A stretch of 64,000 nucleotides of DNA from Jannaschia formosa (lineage in GTDB: Bacteria; Pseudomonadota; Alphaproteobacteria; Rhodobacterales; Rhodobacteraceae): the NCBI RefSeq assembly GCF_003340555.1, contig NZ_QPLJ01000002.1:124001-188000 (forward strand), written 5' to 3'. Of this stretch, positions 8,293 to 16,583 are shown in pieces (position 1 is the stretch's first letter; every line of letters begins with the position of its first letter). The notes under the pieces were generated by a model. That model was not told where the DNA came from, ran no database searches, and saw nothing but the letters and a program-made list of their open reading frames with translations. Position numbers and translations under genes: made by a program.

Positions 8293-9174
8293 TCAAAGCT
8301 CGCTCTCCCACGGGGGATTGGCGCCCGCGCGGCTGACCGTCACCGCGGCGGCGCGGGTGCCGAGGCCAAGCGCATCGCGCAGCACTGCCTCGGGGGGGAC
8401 CGCCTTGGTCAGCGCCCCCGCGCGGTGCAGCCCGGCGAGAAAGCCCGCGTTGAAGGTGTCGCCCGCGCCGACCGTGTCGATGACCGTCACCTGCCGCGCA
8501 GGGACCGAGACGCGGCCCGCGGCGGTGATCGCCGTCACGCCCTTCGCGCCTTCGGTCAGGCAGAGCACCTCCGGCCCGCGCGCCAGCACCTCCTCTGCGG
8601 AGAGGCCGACCCAGTCGAGATCCTCGTCCGACAGCTTGACGAAATCGGCAACCGCCAGAAGCCGGTCCAGCCGGGCGAGGAAGGCCGCGCGGTCGGCGAT
8701 GAAGCCGGGCCGGATGTTCGGGTCGACCATGATCGGCAGATGCGCGTTTCGCGTGGCCAGCGCCTCGTAGGTCGCGGCGCAGGGCTCGACGGCCAGCGAG
8801 ATGCCGCCGAGGAACAGCGCCGTCACGCCATCCATGTCCGGCAGGTCGGCGGGGGCCACGAGGCGCCCGGCCGTGTTCTCGTCGTAGAAGGCGTATTCGG
8901 CATGGCCGTCTGTCAGGGTGACGAAGGCCAGCGTGGTGGGCCGGTCCGAGACCGCGGCGCGGTTCTCGACCCTGGAGGCGGCGAGACCGGCCGAGAGCCT
9001 CTGGCCGAAGAGGTCCGAGGAGAGGCCGGTGAAGAACCCTGCGGGCGCGCCGAGGCGGCCGAGGGCGATGGCCGTGTTGAACACGGCACCGCCGGTGGCC
9101 GGGTAGAAGCCGGGCCCGTCCGCGGTCTCCCGCGGGAGCATGTCGATCAGGGCCTCGCCTGCGCAGAGTATCAT
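8293..9174 (-). CDS. PfkB-family carbohydrate kinase (fructokinase-like)
   Basis: The 293-residue product is a ribokinase/fructokinase-type sugar kinase. The N-terminal [15 protein letters not shown] (28-42) is PfkB signature 1. The anion-hole and catalytic-base motif [13 protein letters not shown] is at about 230-242, with D of GAGD as base. The opening [14 protein letters not shown] is typical of fructokinases, so fructose is the most likely substrate, though this is inferred. The start at 9174 has GGAGGAG upstream. It is the first gene of the pfkB-dtd-speD operon. Confidence 0.9.
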   Translation of the reverse strand: MILCAGEALIDMLPRETADGPGFYPATGGAVFNTAIALGRLGAPAGFFTGLSSDLFGQRLSAGLAASRVENRAAVSDRPTTLAFVTLTDGHAEYAFYDENTAGRLVAPADLPDMDGVTALFLGGISLAVEPCAATYEALATRNAHLPIMVDPNIRPGFIADRAAFLARLDRLLAVADFVKLSDEDLDWVGLSAEEVLARGPEVLCLTEGAKGVTAITAAGRVSVPARQVTVIDTVGAGDTFNAGFLAGLHRAGALTKAVPPEAVLRDALGLGTRAAAVTVSRAGANPPWESEL

Positions 9175-9400
9175 CGGGGCTCCTCCGTCCTTGGGACTGA
9201 CTAGCGCGCGACAGGCGCCGGGGCCAGAGCGCGCCGCGCGATCCGGGCGTCTGGGCTTGCCGCAGGATCACGGGGCCTTGCCGCCGGGTCACGGTGGATT
9301 GATCGAATTGTAATGATATCGTCGGAACGCCGCCACCGGCTGGCAGTTACTCTCCCGAATGTAACGATCGACTCGGTTTCCTGCTTCAGAGGAAAAGTCG

Positions 9401-9976
9401 ATGAAACACGGTCCCATCCAGGCCAATACGATCGAACAGGGCGCGGGTCCGAAGGCCAGCGCCGTCGGCAAGGAGCGGCCCGTGCCCCGATCCTCGCCCT
9501 GCCGCGTCCGGTTCGCCTCGCCCGCTTCCGAGGAGCCGGCCTCCGACCGGCGCGGAACCCCGGCCGAGATCGGACCGCTTTCCGGTCGCTCGCCCGACCC
9601 CTTCATCGCAGAGGTGGCAGAGGCCGACCGGCACGTCGCGCCGGACCTGGCGCGCAGGGCGCAGTTGCTGGGGGAAGGCATCCCTGACGAGCCGGGCGAC
9701 CCGCACGCGTTAATCCGACCTTTGGAGCCCCTCGATGTGGGAGATTTCGAGGAAAGCGACGCCATGCGGTTGGACCCGGCCGAAGGGCATGGGGGAATCC
9801 TCGGGCCGCTGCTGCTCGCCACCGTGGCGGGCGCGCTGACCTTCTGCGTCGCGCTCCTGTCCGGGCTGGGCATCTGGGCGACGCTGGGGCTTACGGTTCT
9901 GGTCAGCAATGTTGCTTTGGTCGCCTTCGCGGTGCTTGCGGCGGTAAGGCGCGGTGACCTGGGCGCCGGCCAATAG
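9401..9976 (+). CDS. Hypothetical protein with C-terminal membrane hairpin
   Basis: This 191-residue ORF has a GAGGAA ribosome site before ATG 9401 and ends next to a hairpin. The first 125 residues are charged and low in hydrophobicity, with no recognised domain. Two hydrophobic helices follow (about 130-152 and 157-180: LLLATVAGALTFCVALLSGL and LTVLVSNVALVAFAVLAAV), so it is probably anchored by its C-terminus. I do not recognise the family. The segment HGGILGPLLLATVAG could suit a phage-shock or twin-helix envelope protein, but that is speculation. Confidence 0.55.
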   Translation: MKHGPIQANTIEQGAGPKASAVGKERPVPRSSPCRVRFASPASEEPASDRRGTPAEIGPLSGRSPDPFIAEVAEADRHVAPDLARRAQLLGEGIPDEPGDPHALIRPLEPLDVGDFEESDAMRLDPAEGHGGILGPLLLATVAGALTFCVALLSGLGIWATLGLTVLVSNVALVAFAVLAAVRRGDLGAGQ

Positions 9977-9981
9977 GCCCA

Positions 9982-10011
9982 GACGGACGGGCCCTTTGCG
10001 GGCCGCCCGTC
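9982..10011. terminator. Hairpin between convergent genes
   Basis: GACGGACGGGCCC (9982-9994) and GGGCCGCCCGTC (10000-10011) can pair with one mismatch and one bulge around the loop TTTGC. The hairpin lies between the convergent 9,401 gene and the zinc-ribbon gene and could terminate both. There is no long U tract on either side, so it is a weak call. Confidence 0.45.
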
Positions 10012-11134
10012 ACCCACCACCCGCGTAGATCGCCGCCGCGACCGCCGCCACGATCAGCGCCAGCACGACGGCGATGGCGATCTTGATCGCCGAATACGGC
10101 CGTTCGCCCTGGACCCGGCCGGACTGGCCGTTGACGACGAAGCGGTAGGACTCGCCGCGATACTTGTAGGCCGCGACCCAGACCGGAAGCAGGACGTGCT
10201 TGAAGGTCACCGCCGAGAGCTGCGTCTCCATCCGGTCGATGCGCTGCTGGTCGCCGCCGATATCCATCCGCACGTCGCGGGCGATGACGGCGTCCATGCG
10301 GGCCTTGGCCTCCTCGAGGCCAGAGGCGAGGTCGACCGAATAGGCCTCGGCCCGGAAGCCGGCCAGATATTGCGGCGCGTAGGGCGCGAGCCCGGCGAGG
10401 TCCCAGGGCTCCAGCGCGTCGGTGTGGCGCTTCGGGAGCGAGGTCGAGGCGAGGATCAGCACGTCGTCGAAGAACCGGCGGACGCGGCCGCGCCGGGAGC
10501 TCCACCGCACCTTCGGGACCTGCACCCGGGTGGGCTTGCCGTCGCGGATCACCGTCTGGGTGACGTAGTAGACGTCGCCGCGCTGGCCCGAGTAGGCGGT
10601 GTCGGTCTGCGCGTCGATCGTCCAGAACGGGACGTAGACCCCGTTCATCTTCTGGCCCTTGCGGACGTATTTCGTCAGCCCGTTCGGCGCGAACCAGAGG
10701 CTGCCCAGCCAGCGCTCCATCGCGTCGTGGGCCTCGCGCTCCTGCAGGACGAAGGGGCCGACGGCGGCGGGCTTGATGTGGCGGTTGGTGCCGGTGTCGG
10801 TGACGACGGGCGTGGCGCAGAACGGGCATTCGGCGGCGTGGATGGCCGGATCGAACTCCACCTGCGCGGCGCAGTTCGGGCAGGAGAGGACGCGCGTCTC
10901 CTCGGTCTCGGCATCGCGGGCGGCGGCGTCGAGGCCGCGGCGGATGTCGATCTCCTGGATGGCGGCGGGAGCCTTCGGGGCGAGGGGCTCGACGTTCCCG
11001 CAATGGTCGCAAACCATCCGGTCGCCACCCGGATCGAAGCGCATGTCGCCGCCGCAGGCGTCGCAGGGAAAGCGGTGCTCCTCGGTCTTCGGGACGTTCG
11101 GCGGGCGTTTGCGGGCGATGGAGGGGATCTTCAT
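10010..11134 (-). CDS. Double zinc-ribbon (TFIIB-type) membrane-tethered protein
   Basis: The 374-residue protein carries two four-cysteine ribbons near the N-terminus (C24/C27/C42/C45 and C85/C88/C103/C106). A beta-rich body follows with VPFWTIDAQTDTAYSGQRGD, and one C-terminal hydrophobic helix (about 347-370) precedes GGG. Databases usually label this family 'TFIIB-type zinc ribbon-containing protein' or, misleadingly, primosomal protein N'-like. No helicase motif is present. The start at 11134 overlaps the cytochrome b gene stop by four bases, making it the last gene of the leftward TelA operon. The C-terminal anchor suggests a cytoplasmic protein held at the membrane. Confidence 0.75.
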   Translation of the reverse strand: MKIPSIARKRPPNVPKTEEHRFPCDACGGDMRFDPGGDRMVCDHCGNVEPLAPKAPAAIQEIDIRRGLDAAARDAETEETRVLSCPNCAAQVEFDPAIHAAECPFCATPVVTDTGTNRHIKPAAVGPFVLQEREAHDAMERWLGSLWFAPNGLTKYVRKGQKMNGVYVPFWTIDAQTDTAYSGQRGDVYYVTQTVIRDGKPTRVQVPKVRWSSRRGRVRRFFDDVLILASTSLPKRHTDALEPWDLAGLAPYAPQYLAGFRAEAYSVDLASGLEEAKARMDAVIARDVRMDIGGDQQRIDRMETQLSAVTFKHVLLPVWVAAYKYRGESYRFVVNGQSGRVQGERPYSAIKIAIAVVLALIVAAVAAAIYAGGG

Positions 11135-11664
11135 AGGAACCTGTGGAGCGGTTTCGGGACCATGATGCGCAAGGCGTTGTCGCGCAGGCGGACATGGCGC
11201 CAGATGTGGAAGCCAGCATGGAACAGCGCGACCGCGGCCAGGGCGTAGAACTCGTAGACGTGCAGCGTGCCGGCCCAACCGTTCGCCCGGGGCAGGCCCT
11301 GAGGCGGGGCGATGGGCAGGACGGTCCCGGCGAAGAGCGTGCGGGAGGCCGTCAGGCCCAGCAGGAAGCCCGAGACGGCCACGCCGAACAGGCCCCAGAC
11401 CAGCGTCAGGTGCAGCGGCCGGTGAAGGACGCGGGCCGTCCCGCGGAGCTTCGGCCCGGGCCGCGAGGCGAGGCCGCGGAGCGCGAGGTCCAGCGTCCAG
11501 GTCAGGGCGAGGGCGACGAAGACCAGCCCGAAGACGGAATGAAGCTCGACCCAGTGCCAGCCCCAGCGCGCGACATGGGTCGGGGTGACGAGCAGGAACC
11601 ACAGGAAGAACGGGATCGTCGTCCAGTGGACGAGCTTCAGCCAGGTGCGGCGGGTCAGGCGCAT
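11131..11664 (-). CDS. Cytochrome b561-type membrane protein
   Basis: This 177-residue protein has four predicted helices with histidines at positions suited to heme b ligation (H13, H42 in LHSVFG, H85 in HRPLHLTLVW, and H135/H149/H153). It opens RRTWLKLVHWTTIPFFLWF, as in cytochrome b561/Ni-Fe hydrogenase b-type subunits. It would move electrons within the membrane; the donor and acceptor are unknown. The tail DNALRIMVPKPLH resembles the end of the neighbouring smaller protein (GSLRRMLPKVLH), so the two are paralogues. It overlaps the zinc-ribbon gene by four bases. Confidence 0.78.
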   Translation of the reverse strand: MRLTRRTWLKLVHWTTIPFFLWFLLVTPTHVARWGWHWVELHSVFGLVFVALALTWTLDLALRGLASRPGPKLRGTARVLHRPLHLTLVWGLFGVAVSGFLLGLTASRTLFAGTVLPIAPPQGLPRANGWAGTLHVYEFYALAAVALFHAGFHIWRHVRLRDNALRIMVPKPLHRFL

Positions 11665-11675
11665 GACGGGCGTTC

Positions 11676-11780
11676 CGAGAGGGGCAGGCGGGGGGCGCCT
11701 GCCCCCCGCACCCCCCGGTCCAAGGGGGCCGCGGGCCCCCTTGGAGAACCCCCCGGAGTATTTGAGGCCACAGGAACGAG
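11676..11780 (-). repeat. Dispersed GC-rich palindromic element, copy B
   Basis: This copy carries the opening GC palindrome (GGGGGGC-GCCT-GCCCCCC like), then a perfect 11-bp stem with loop GCG (11721-11731 and 11735-11745), then CCCCCCGGAGTATTTGAGGCCACAGGA. It separates the two cytochrome b-like genes within the operon and would form strong RNA hairpins in the transcript, possibly damping downstream expression. Confidence 0.7.
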
Positions 11781-11785
11781 GGACA

Positions 11786-12184
11786 TCAGTGGAGGACCTT
11801 CGGCAGCATGCGGCGCAGGCTGCCGTCGCCCAGCACGCTGCTGCGCCAGAGGTTGAAGGTGCCGTGCAGCGCGCCGAGGCCCAGCGTGGCGAGCAGGAGC
11901 GGGCGGGCGAGGCCCGGGTCGACGAGAGCGAGGACGGCGCCCGCGCCGTAGAGGGCGAGGAGCGCCGGATGGGTCAGCCAGGCGAGGCGGCGCGCCGCGC
12001 CCGACAGCGCAGGCGAGGGGCCGCCGCGCAGGCCCCAGGCGAGGCTGACGCCTGCCCAGGCGGCGGCATGCGCCGCGAGGACCCAGCCCGGCAGGCCCGC
12101 CGCGAGCCATGCCACCACCAGCGGCAGCGTGGCCCAGTGCAGGGCCATCACCCCCGGGCGCAGGGCGGCGGGGCCGCGCGCCAT
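11786..12184 (-). CDS. Small cytochrome b561-like membrane protein (shortened paralogue)
   Basis: This 132-residue membrane protein has about four hydrophobic segments and histidines at H16 (ALHWATLP), H39, H72 and H107 (LGALHGTFNLW). The pattern LHW...HA...H and the C-terminal GSLRRMLPKVLH match the adjacent cytochrome b561-type protein, from which it differs by being about 45 residues shorter. It is separated from the SPFH gene stop by one base and so belongs to the same operon. Heme binding is inferred from the retained histidines. Confidence 0.6.
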   Translation of the reverse strand: MARGPAALRPGVMALHWATLPLVVAWLAAGLPGWVLAAHAAAWAGVSLAWGLRGGPSPALSGAARRLAWLTHPALLALYGAGAVLALVDPGLARPLLLATLGLGALHGTFNLWRSSVLGDGSLRRMLPKVLH

Positions 12185-12185
12185 G

Positions 12186-13295
12186 TCAGATGCCCGGCGG
12201 CGGGGGCGGCGGCATCACGGTGAAGAGCTGCGCGAGCTCGGCCACGTCCTCGGCCTTCTTCCAGCCGTCCTGGCCCTGCGTCCAGACATAGGTCTCGCGC
12301 GTCACCTGCCCTTCACTCACCATGCGGCCCAGCCGCGCCTTGGAGAAGGGGCCCTTGGTCTGGCCGTTCTCGGCGACGTGCCAGACATGCTCGACCGGAG
12401 GGGGCGGGGGCGCCGCCTGCGCGGCCTGCGGCGCCTGCCCCCAGGGACCGGACTGGGCCATCGAATGGGCCATGCCCATCCCCATCCCCATGCCGAGCCC
12501 CGCGCCCATGCCCGAGTTGGTCGTCCCGGCGGCGGTCTGCATCGCCTCGGCGGTGGCGTATTGCTGGTATTTCGAGAGGTCGCCGATCACGCCCATCGAG
12601 GTGCGCTTGTCCAGCGCCTTCTCCACCGCGGGCGGCAGCGAGATGTTCTCGACATAGAGCTCCGGCACGGTGAGGCCGTAGTCGGCGATGGTGGCCGAGA
12701 TCTGTTCGGCCACGATCTTGCCCAGCTCGTCGGTATTCGCCGCCATGTCGAGCACCGGGATCTGCGAGGCGGCCAGCGCGCGCGAGGCGGCCTGCACGAT
12801 CATGTTGCGGATCTGGTACTGGATCTCGTCGCGGGTGAACTCGCCGTCGGTGCCGACGATCTCGGTCAGGAACTTCGCCGGGTCGGCGACCTTGATCGCG
12901 TAGGTCCCGAAGGCGCGCAGGCGGACGGGGCCGAATTCCGGGTCGCGCAGGGTGATCGGGTTCTTCGTGCCCCATTTCAGGTCGCCCATCCGCGTGGTCG
13001 AGACGAAATAGACCTCGGACTTGAAGGGCGATCTGAAGCCGTGATCCCAATGCTGGAGACTGGTCATGATCGGCATGTTGTTGGTCTCGAGCATGTAGAG
13101 ACCGGGCATGAAGACGTCAGCGAGCTGCCCCTCATGGACGAAGACGGCGGCCTGGCCCTCGCGGACGGTCAGCTTGGCGCCGTACTTGATCTCGTGGCCA
13201 TAGCGCTCGAACCGGTAGACCAGGGTGTCGCGGGTGTCGTCGGTCCATTCGATGACGTCGATGAACTGGCCCTTGAGAAAGTCCATGATGGGCAT
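12186..13295 (-). CDS. SPFH/Band 7 protein with C-terminal GYF_2 domain (YdjI-like)
   Basis: The 369-residue protein has an SPFH-type domain over about residues 1-260, a glycine/methionine-rich linker near 275-290 (GMGAGLGMGMGMGM), a proline run, and a GYF_2-like domain from about 305 (VWHVAENGQTKGPFSKARL). The family is annotated as SPFH or 'virion core protein' and includes B. subtilis YdjI, a membrane-stress protein that recruits PspA-like proteins. The start MPIMDFLKGQ at 13295 has GGAG upstream; a start at 13355 adds 20 unrelated residues. It is expected to assemble on the inner membrane as a scaffold. Confidence 0.82.
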   Translation of the reverse strand: MPIMDFLKGQFIDVIEWTDDTRDTLVYRFERYGHEIKYGAKLTVREGQAAVFVHEGQLADVFMPGLYMLETNNMPIMTSLQHWDHGFRSPFKSEVYFVSTTRMGDLKWGTKNPITLRDPEFGPVRLRAFGTYAIKVADPAKFLTEIVGTDGEFTRDEIQYQIRNMIVQAASRALAASQIPVLDMAANTDELGKIVAEQISATIADYGLTVPELYVENISLPPAVEKALDKRTSMGVIGDLSKYQQYATAEAMQTAAGTTNSGMGAGLGMGMGMGMAHSMAQSGPWGQAPQAAQAAPPPPPVEHVWHVAENGQTKGPFSKARLGRMVSEGQVTRETYVWTQGQDGWKKAEDVAELAQLFTVMPPPPPPGI

Positions 13296-13361
13296 GAAAG
13301 TCTCCGATGCGATGCTGTTCGAGGGAATATAGGAAGCAGTCGGTTTCGACGCCATACGCCG

Positions 13362-14327
13362 TCAGATCGGCTCGGGAGGGACGAGTTCGCGGGCGATCTG
13401 GCGGACGATGGGGCGGGCCTCGCGCGCGGTCATTCCGGGGCGCAGGCGCGGGTCGTAGAGGATGCGCAGCAGGTACTCGTCGTGGGTCGTCAGCAGCGCG
13501 AACTCGTCATCGTCGTTGAAGATCGACGGGCGGGCGAGGGGGCTGTCGTTGCCGAGGCCCAGGCCTTGCGCGATCTCTTCGTGGTAGCAGGCGAGGCGCG
13601 ACAGGTCCGGAAGCTCGGCCCGGACGAAGGTCACGGCGAGGCCGTTGGAGAAGCTGCCGTCACGGGCGGGCCAGGCGACGATCGAGCAGTAGACCTGCCG
13701 CCCAAGCGTCGCGATGGAGGTGGCGTTCTTCAGCTCGCCGGTGGGCAGAAGCTCCTGCAGGCGCGGAGCAAGCGCCCGCTGCTCGTCGACGTCCACGAGG
13801 AAGACGTGGAAGTTGCCGCGGTTGCCGACGACGCTGATCGGGTGGCCCGTCACCCGGCGCAGCCGCGCGGCATAGGCCTCCAGCCGCAGCCGCTCCTCCC
13901 GGCGCATCTGGGGGCCGACCGAGTCGCCGAAATGCAGCTCGATCCGGACGGACCCGGTCCAGCGGCGCAGGACGCCGTCGCGGTCCGACGAGGCTGTCGT
14001 CAGCGCGCCGCCGCGGAAGGACAGCTCCGAGCGGAAGGCGATCTCCTCGAAGTTGCGGGCGAGGTCCTCGGCCGTGAAGCGCGTGTCGATCCCGCCGCCG
14101 TCGCGGCGCATGAGCCCCTCCGTTAGGCCCCGCGCCTCCAGCCGGCGGTAGTATTGCCGGGCCGAGAGGCTTTCCTCCGACGGGCCGGCCGGGACGGCCG
14201 GGCGCTGCGTCGGGGGCTCGGCCGCGCGGACGGGCGCGGGCGCCGGGAACGGCTCCGGCGGGGGGACCGCCGCCGTGTTCGCGCAGGCGCAGAGCGCCGC
14301 GAGCGGCAGGGCGAGGCCCGCGCGCAT
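13362..14327 (-). CDS. DUF2927 domain lipoprotein
   Basis: This 321-residue protein has a short N-terminal hydrophobic segment ending in LCAC, which reads as a lipobox with C15, followed by a proline-rich linker (PPPEPFPAPAPV). The DUF2927 body runs from about 75 to 290 and contains ACYHEEIAQGLGLGNDSP and a DDDEFALLT segment. HEEIAQ resembles the HExxH-like segment of zinc proteases, but the second histidine is absent. It is expected in the periplasm, attached to a membrane. Its ATG overlaps the telA stop (TGATG), which places it firmly in the TelA operon. Confidence 0.72.
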   Translation of the reverse strand: MRAGLALPLAALCACANTAAVPPPEPFPAPAPVRAAEPPTQRPAVPAGPSEESLSARQYYRRLEARGLTEGLMRRDGGGIDTRFTAEDLARNFEEIAFRSELSFRGGALTTASSDRDGVLRRWTGSVRIELHFGDSVGPQMRREERLRLEAYAARLRRVTGHPISVVGNRGNFHVFLVDVDEQRALAPRLQELLPTGELKNATSIATLGRQVYCSIVAWPARDGSFSNGLAVTFVRAELPDLSRLACYHEEIAQGLGLGNDSPLARPSIFNDDDEFALLTTHDEYLLRILYDPRLRPGMTAREARPIVRQIARELVPPEPI

Positions 14328-15520
14328 CACTTGGCCGGAACGGCCGTGCCCGCATTGTCGCCGACGCCGTCGCGGCGCGCGGAGGCGGCCGCGAGAGTGC
14401 TGCGCAGCTCGCCCTCCATCCGCTGAAGCTCCACTTCGGCGGCGGCGCGGCGGGCCTTGCCCTCGTCGGCGATCTGCAGGCTTTCGTTGATGGTGGCGAC
14501 GAGGTCCTCGTTGGCCCTCTTCACGGCCTCGATGTCGAAGACTCCACGCTCCATCTCGGTGCGGATGGTCTTGTTGGCGTCGCGCAGGTTCCGCGCGTTG
14601 GCGGTCAGCAGCTCGTTGGTCAGGTCGTTGGCGTCCCTCACGGCCTCGGCCGCCTCGCGCGAGCGCTGGATCGTGACCGCCTGCGCCAGCTGCGTCTCCC
14701 ACAGGGGGACGGTGTTGACGAGGGTCGAGTTGATCTTGGTGACGAGGCTCTTGTCGTTCTCCTGCACGAGGCGGATCGAGGGCAGGGACTGCATCGTGAC
14801 CTGGCGGGTCAGCTTCAGGTCGTGGACGCGGCGTTCCAGGTCGTCGCGGGCGGCGCGCAGGTCGCGCAGCTCCTGCGAGGCGAGCATCTTGGCCTCCTCG
14901 GGCAGGGCGGCGACGGCGGATTCCTTGGCCGGGATGTCCTTGCTGTCCAGTTCCTCGATCTTGGCCTCGCCGGCGGCGATGTAGAGGCCGAGCTCGTCGT
15001 AGAAGTCGAGCGTCTTCTCGTAGAGCTTGTCGAGCGACTTGATGTCCTTGAGCAGCACATGCTCGTGGCGCAGCAGGTCCTCGGTCACCTTGTCGATCTG
15101 GTCCTGCACGTCCTCGAACTTCGCGATGAACTTCGAGAAGGGTGCCGCACGGCCCAGCAGCTTTTCCCAGAAGGACTGCTTGCGGCGGACGTCCAGCTCG
15201 CTGACCGAGAAGCCGCGGATGGTCGAGACGATGGAGCGCAGGCTGTCGCCCGCCGGGCCCACATCCTTCGACTTCACGTCCTGCAGCATCGCCTGGCTGA
15301 TCTGCTGAAGCTCCGACTGGGCGCCGGAGCCGAAGGAGATGATCGAGTTGCTGTCGGTCACGTCGATCTCGTTCATCCGCCTGCGGATCTCGGCGCGGGC
15401 CGGTTCCGGCGCGGTCGACAGGGCCACGATCTCGGCCTTCGGCTCGGGCAGGGCGCTTGCGGAAAGCCGGTCGATCTCCGGCGTCGCGGCGGCGGCCTCG
15501 GTACGGGTGGCGGTATCCAT
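14327..15520 (-). CDS. Toxic anion resistance protein, TelA/KlaA family
   Basis: The 397-residue protein matches the TelA family over its whole length: FGSGAQSELQQISQAML at about 63-79, QSFWEKLLGR and then long helices with RHEHVLLKDIKSLDKLYE and NARNLRDANKTIRTEMERG. TelA was named from tellurite resistance plasmids, but its role is unknown; it is mostly coiled-coil and cytoplasmic or membrane-associated. It is followed by the DUF2927 gene and preceded three bases upstream by xpaC, a pairing common across bacteria. Confidence 0.92.
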   Translation of the reverse strand: MDTATRTEAAAATPEIDRLSASALPEPKAEIVALSTAPEPARAEIRRRMNEIDVTDSNSIISFGSGAQSELQQISQAMLQDVKSKDVGPAGDSLRSIVSTIRGFSVSELDVRRKQSFWEKLLGRAAPFSKFIAKFEDVQDQIDKVTEDLLRHEHVLLKDIKSLDKLYEKTLDFYDELGLYIAAGEAKIEELDSKDIPAKESAVAALPEEAKMLASQELRDLRAARDDLERRVHDLKLTRQVTMQSLPSIRLVQENDKSLVTKINSTLVNTVPLWETQLAQAVTIQRSREAAEAVRDANDLTNELLTANARNLRDANKTIRTEMERGVFDIEAVKRANEDLVATINESLQIADEGKARRAAAEVELQRMEGELRSTLAAASARRDGVGDNAGTAVPAK

Positions 15521-15523
15521 CGT

Positions 15524-16411
15524 CTACTCCCCTACTGGCAGGCCGTCGCGTTTCAGACGGTCCCGCAGGACTTCGATTTCAACGTCGAGATCGGTGCGGT
15601 CGGTGACGAGCAGCGTCTCGCGCTTGGCGTCCATGCCCTTCTCGAGATCGTCGAGAAGGGCGAAATACTCCCGCTTCACCGTGGCGTCGCGGGTCTGGGC
15701 ATAGAGGTCGGCGAACTTGGCCGTCGCATCGCGCGCGCCCATCAGGTAGACCCCGAGGAACTTGCGCGCCGCCGACAGGTCGCGCGGGTCCTCCTCGACG
15801 GTGCGGAACATCGCGCGGGCCTTCTGGACGACGCGGGCGACGCGGCTCTCGGCCTCGCGGTCCTTGGCGCGGCGGACGGCGTCCTGCATCGCGGCAAGGT
15901 GCTTCTCGGCCTCCTCGATGGAGCGGGCGACGCGGTTGGTCTGGTGGGCGTCGATCCCCTCCATCCCCTTGTCGCGCATCGGATCGAGCCCGAAGGCCGT
16001 CAGGTGCAGCGCCCCTGCGACGACGCCGTAGACGATCCCTGCGATCAGGCCCGAAAGCCCGGTCATCGTGGCGAGCATGACGCCGGCGCCGGTCAGCACC
16101 GCGCCGAATATCTTGCGCGGCACGGCCGGGCGGCGGGCGATCTTGCGCGCGGCCCAGGCAGCCTCGGCCTTGAGCCCCTCGCGGGTGACGAGGGCGCCCG
16201 CGAACAGCACCGCCGCGGCAAGGAGGTTCCCGGCAAGCGCCGTCGCCCCGTCCTGGAAGAAGGCCGACATGACGGGCAGCGCCGCCAGCGCCATCAGGAT
16301 CGAGGTCCGTGCCCGGCCGCGCAGCGGCGGGGCGAGCGCCGGGGGCGGCGCCTGCGTCGGCGCGGACCGGTCCGCGCCGGGGCTGTATCGTCCACCGAAA
16401 CGCTGCGCCAC
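15524..16411 (-). CDS. XpaC-like 5-bromo-4-chloroindolyl phosphate hydrolysis family protein
   Basis: The 295-residue product has two or three hydrophobic helices between about residues 36 and 140 (MALAALPVMSAFF, LLAAAVLFAGALV, GLSGLIAGIVYGVVAGAL) and then a charged helical C-terminal region (EEAEKHLAAMQDAVRRAKDR). This is the XpaC architecture. The name comes from a B. subtilis phenotype and does not establish a phosphatase. It starts at GTG 16411, one base after the stop of a 31-codon gene, and lies three bases before telA. Confidence 0.82.
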   Translation of the reverse strand: MAQRFGGRYSPGADRSAPTQAPPPALAPPLRGRARTSILMALAALPVMSAFFQDGATALAGNLLAAAVLFAGALVTREGLKAEAAWAARKIARRPAVPRKIFGAVLTGAGVMLATMTGLSGLIAGIVYGVVAGALHLTAFGLDPMRDKGMEGIDAHQTNRVARSIEEAEKHLAAMQDAVRRAKDREAESRVARVVQKARAMFRTVEEDPRDLSAARKFLGVYLMGARDATAKFADLYAQTRDATVKREYFALLDDLEKGMDAKRETLLVTDRTDLDVEIEVLRDRLKRDGLPVGE

Positions 16412-16412
16412 G

Positions 16413-16508
16413 CTAGAGCCCCGTCCCGTCCAGCACGCCCAGCCCGGCCAGCGCGACGAGCACCGCCAGCGCCACGAAGGCGGTCTTCTGCAATCCGGTC
16501 GACTTCAT
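16413..16508 (-). CDS. 31-residue single-helix membrane peptide
   Basis: This small ORF starts at 16508 with GGGAG just upstream and ends one base before the xpaC GTG. The peptide begins MKSTGLQKTAFVALAVLV and ends GTGL; residues 9-26 form one hydrophobic helix after a positively charged start. Its ribosome site, tight spacing and promoter-proximal position make it a plausible leader or accessory subunit of the TelA operon. No homologue is known to me. Confidence 0.55.
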   Translation of the reverse strand: MKSTGLQKTAFVALAVLVALAGLGVLDGTGL

Positions 16509-16583
16509 GGCTCTCCCACCGGTCGTGTCCTCAATCCTAGGGCAGATGGGGACCGATCGGCCAGTCTGCAATCGGATCCGGCC

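Noticed and set aside
12467-12500. Possible tandem DNA repeat or slippage site in the SPFH gene
   Set aside because: The Gly-Met run is encoded by a short ATGGGG/ATGGGC alternation in frame; it is an ordinary low-complexity linker with no sign of copy-number change.
14327-15520. Calling the TelA region a tellurite resistance operon
   Set aside because: No TerB/TerC/TerD/TerZ or TehB genes are nearby; TelA and XpaC are widespread and their role is unknown.
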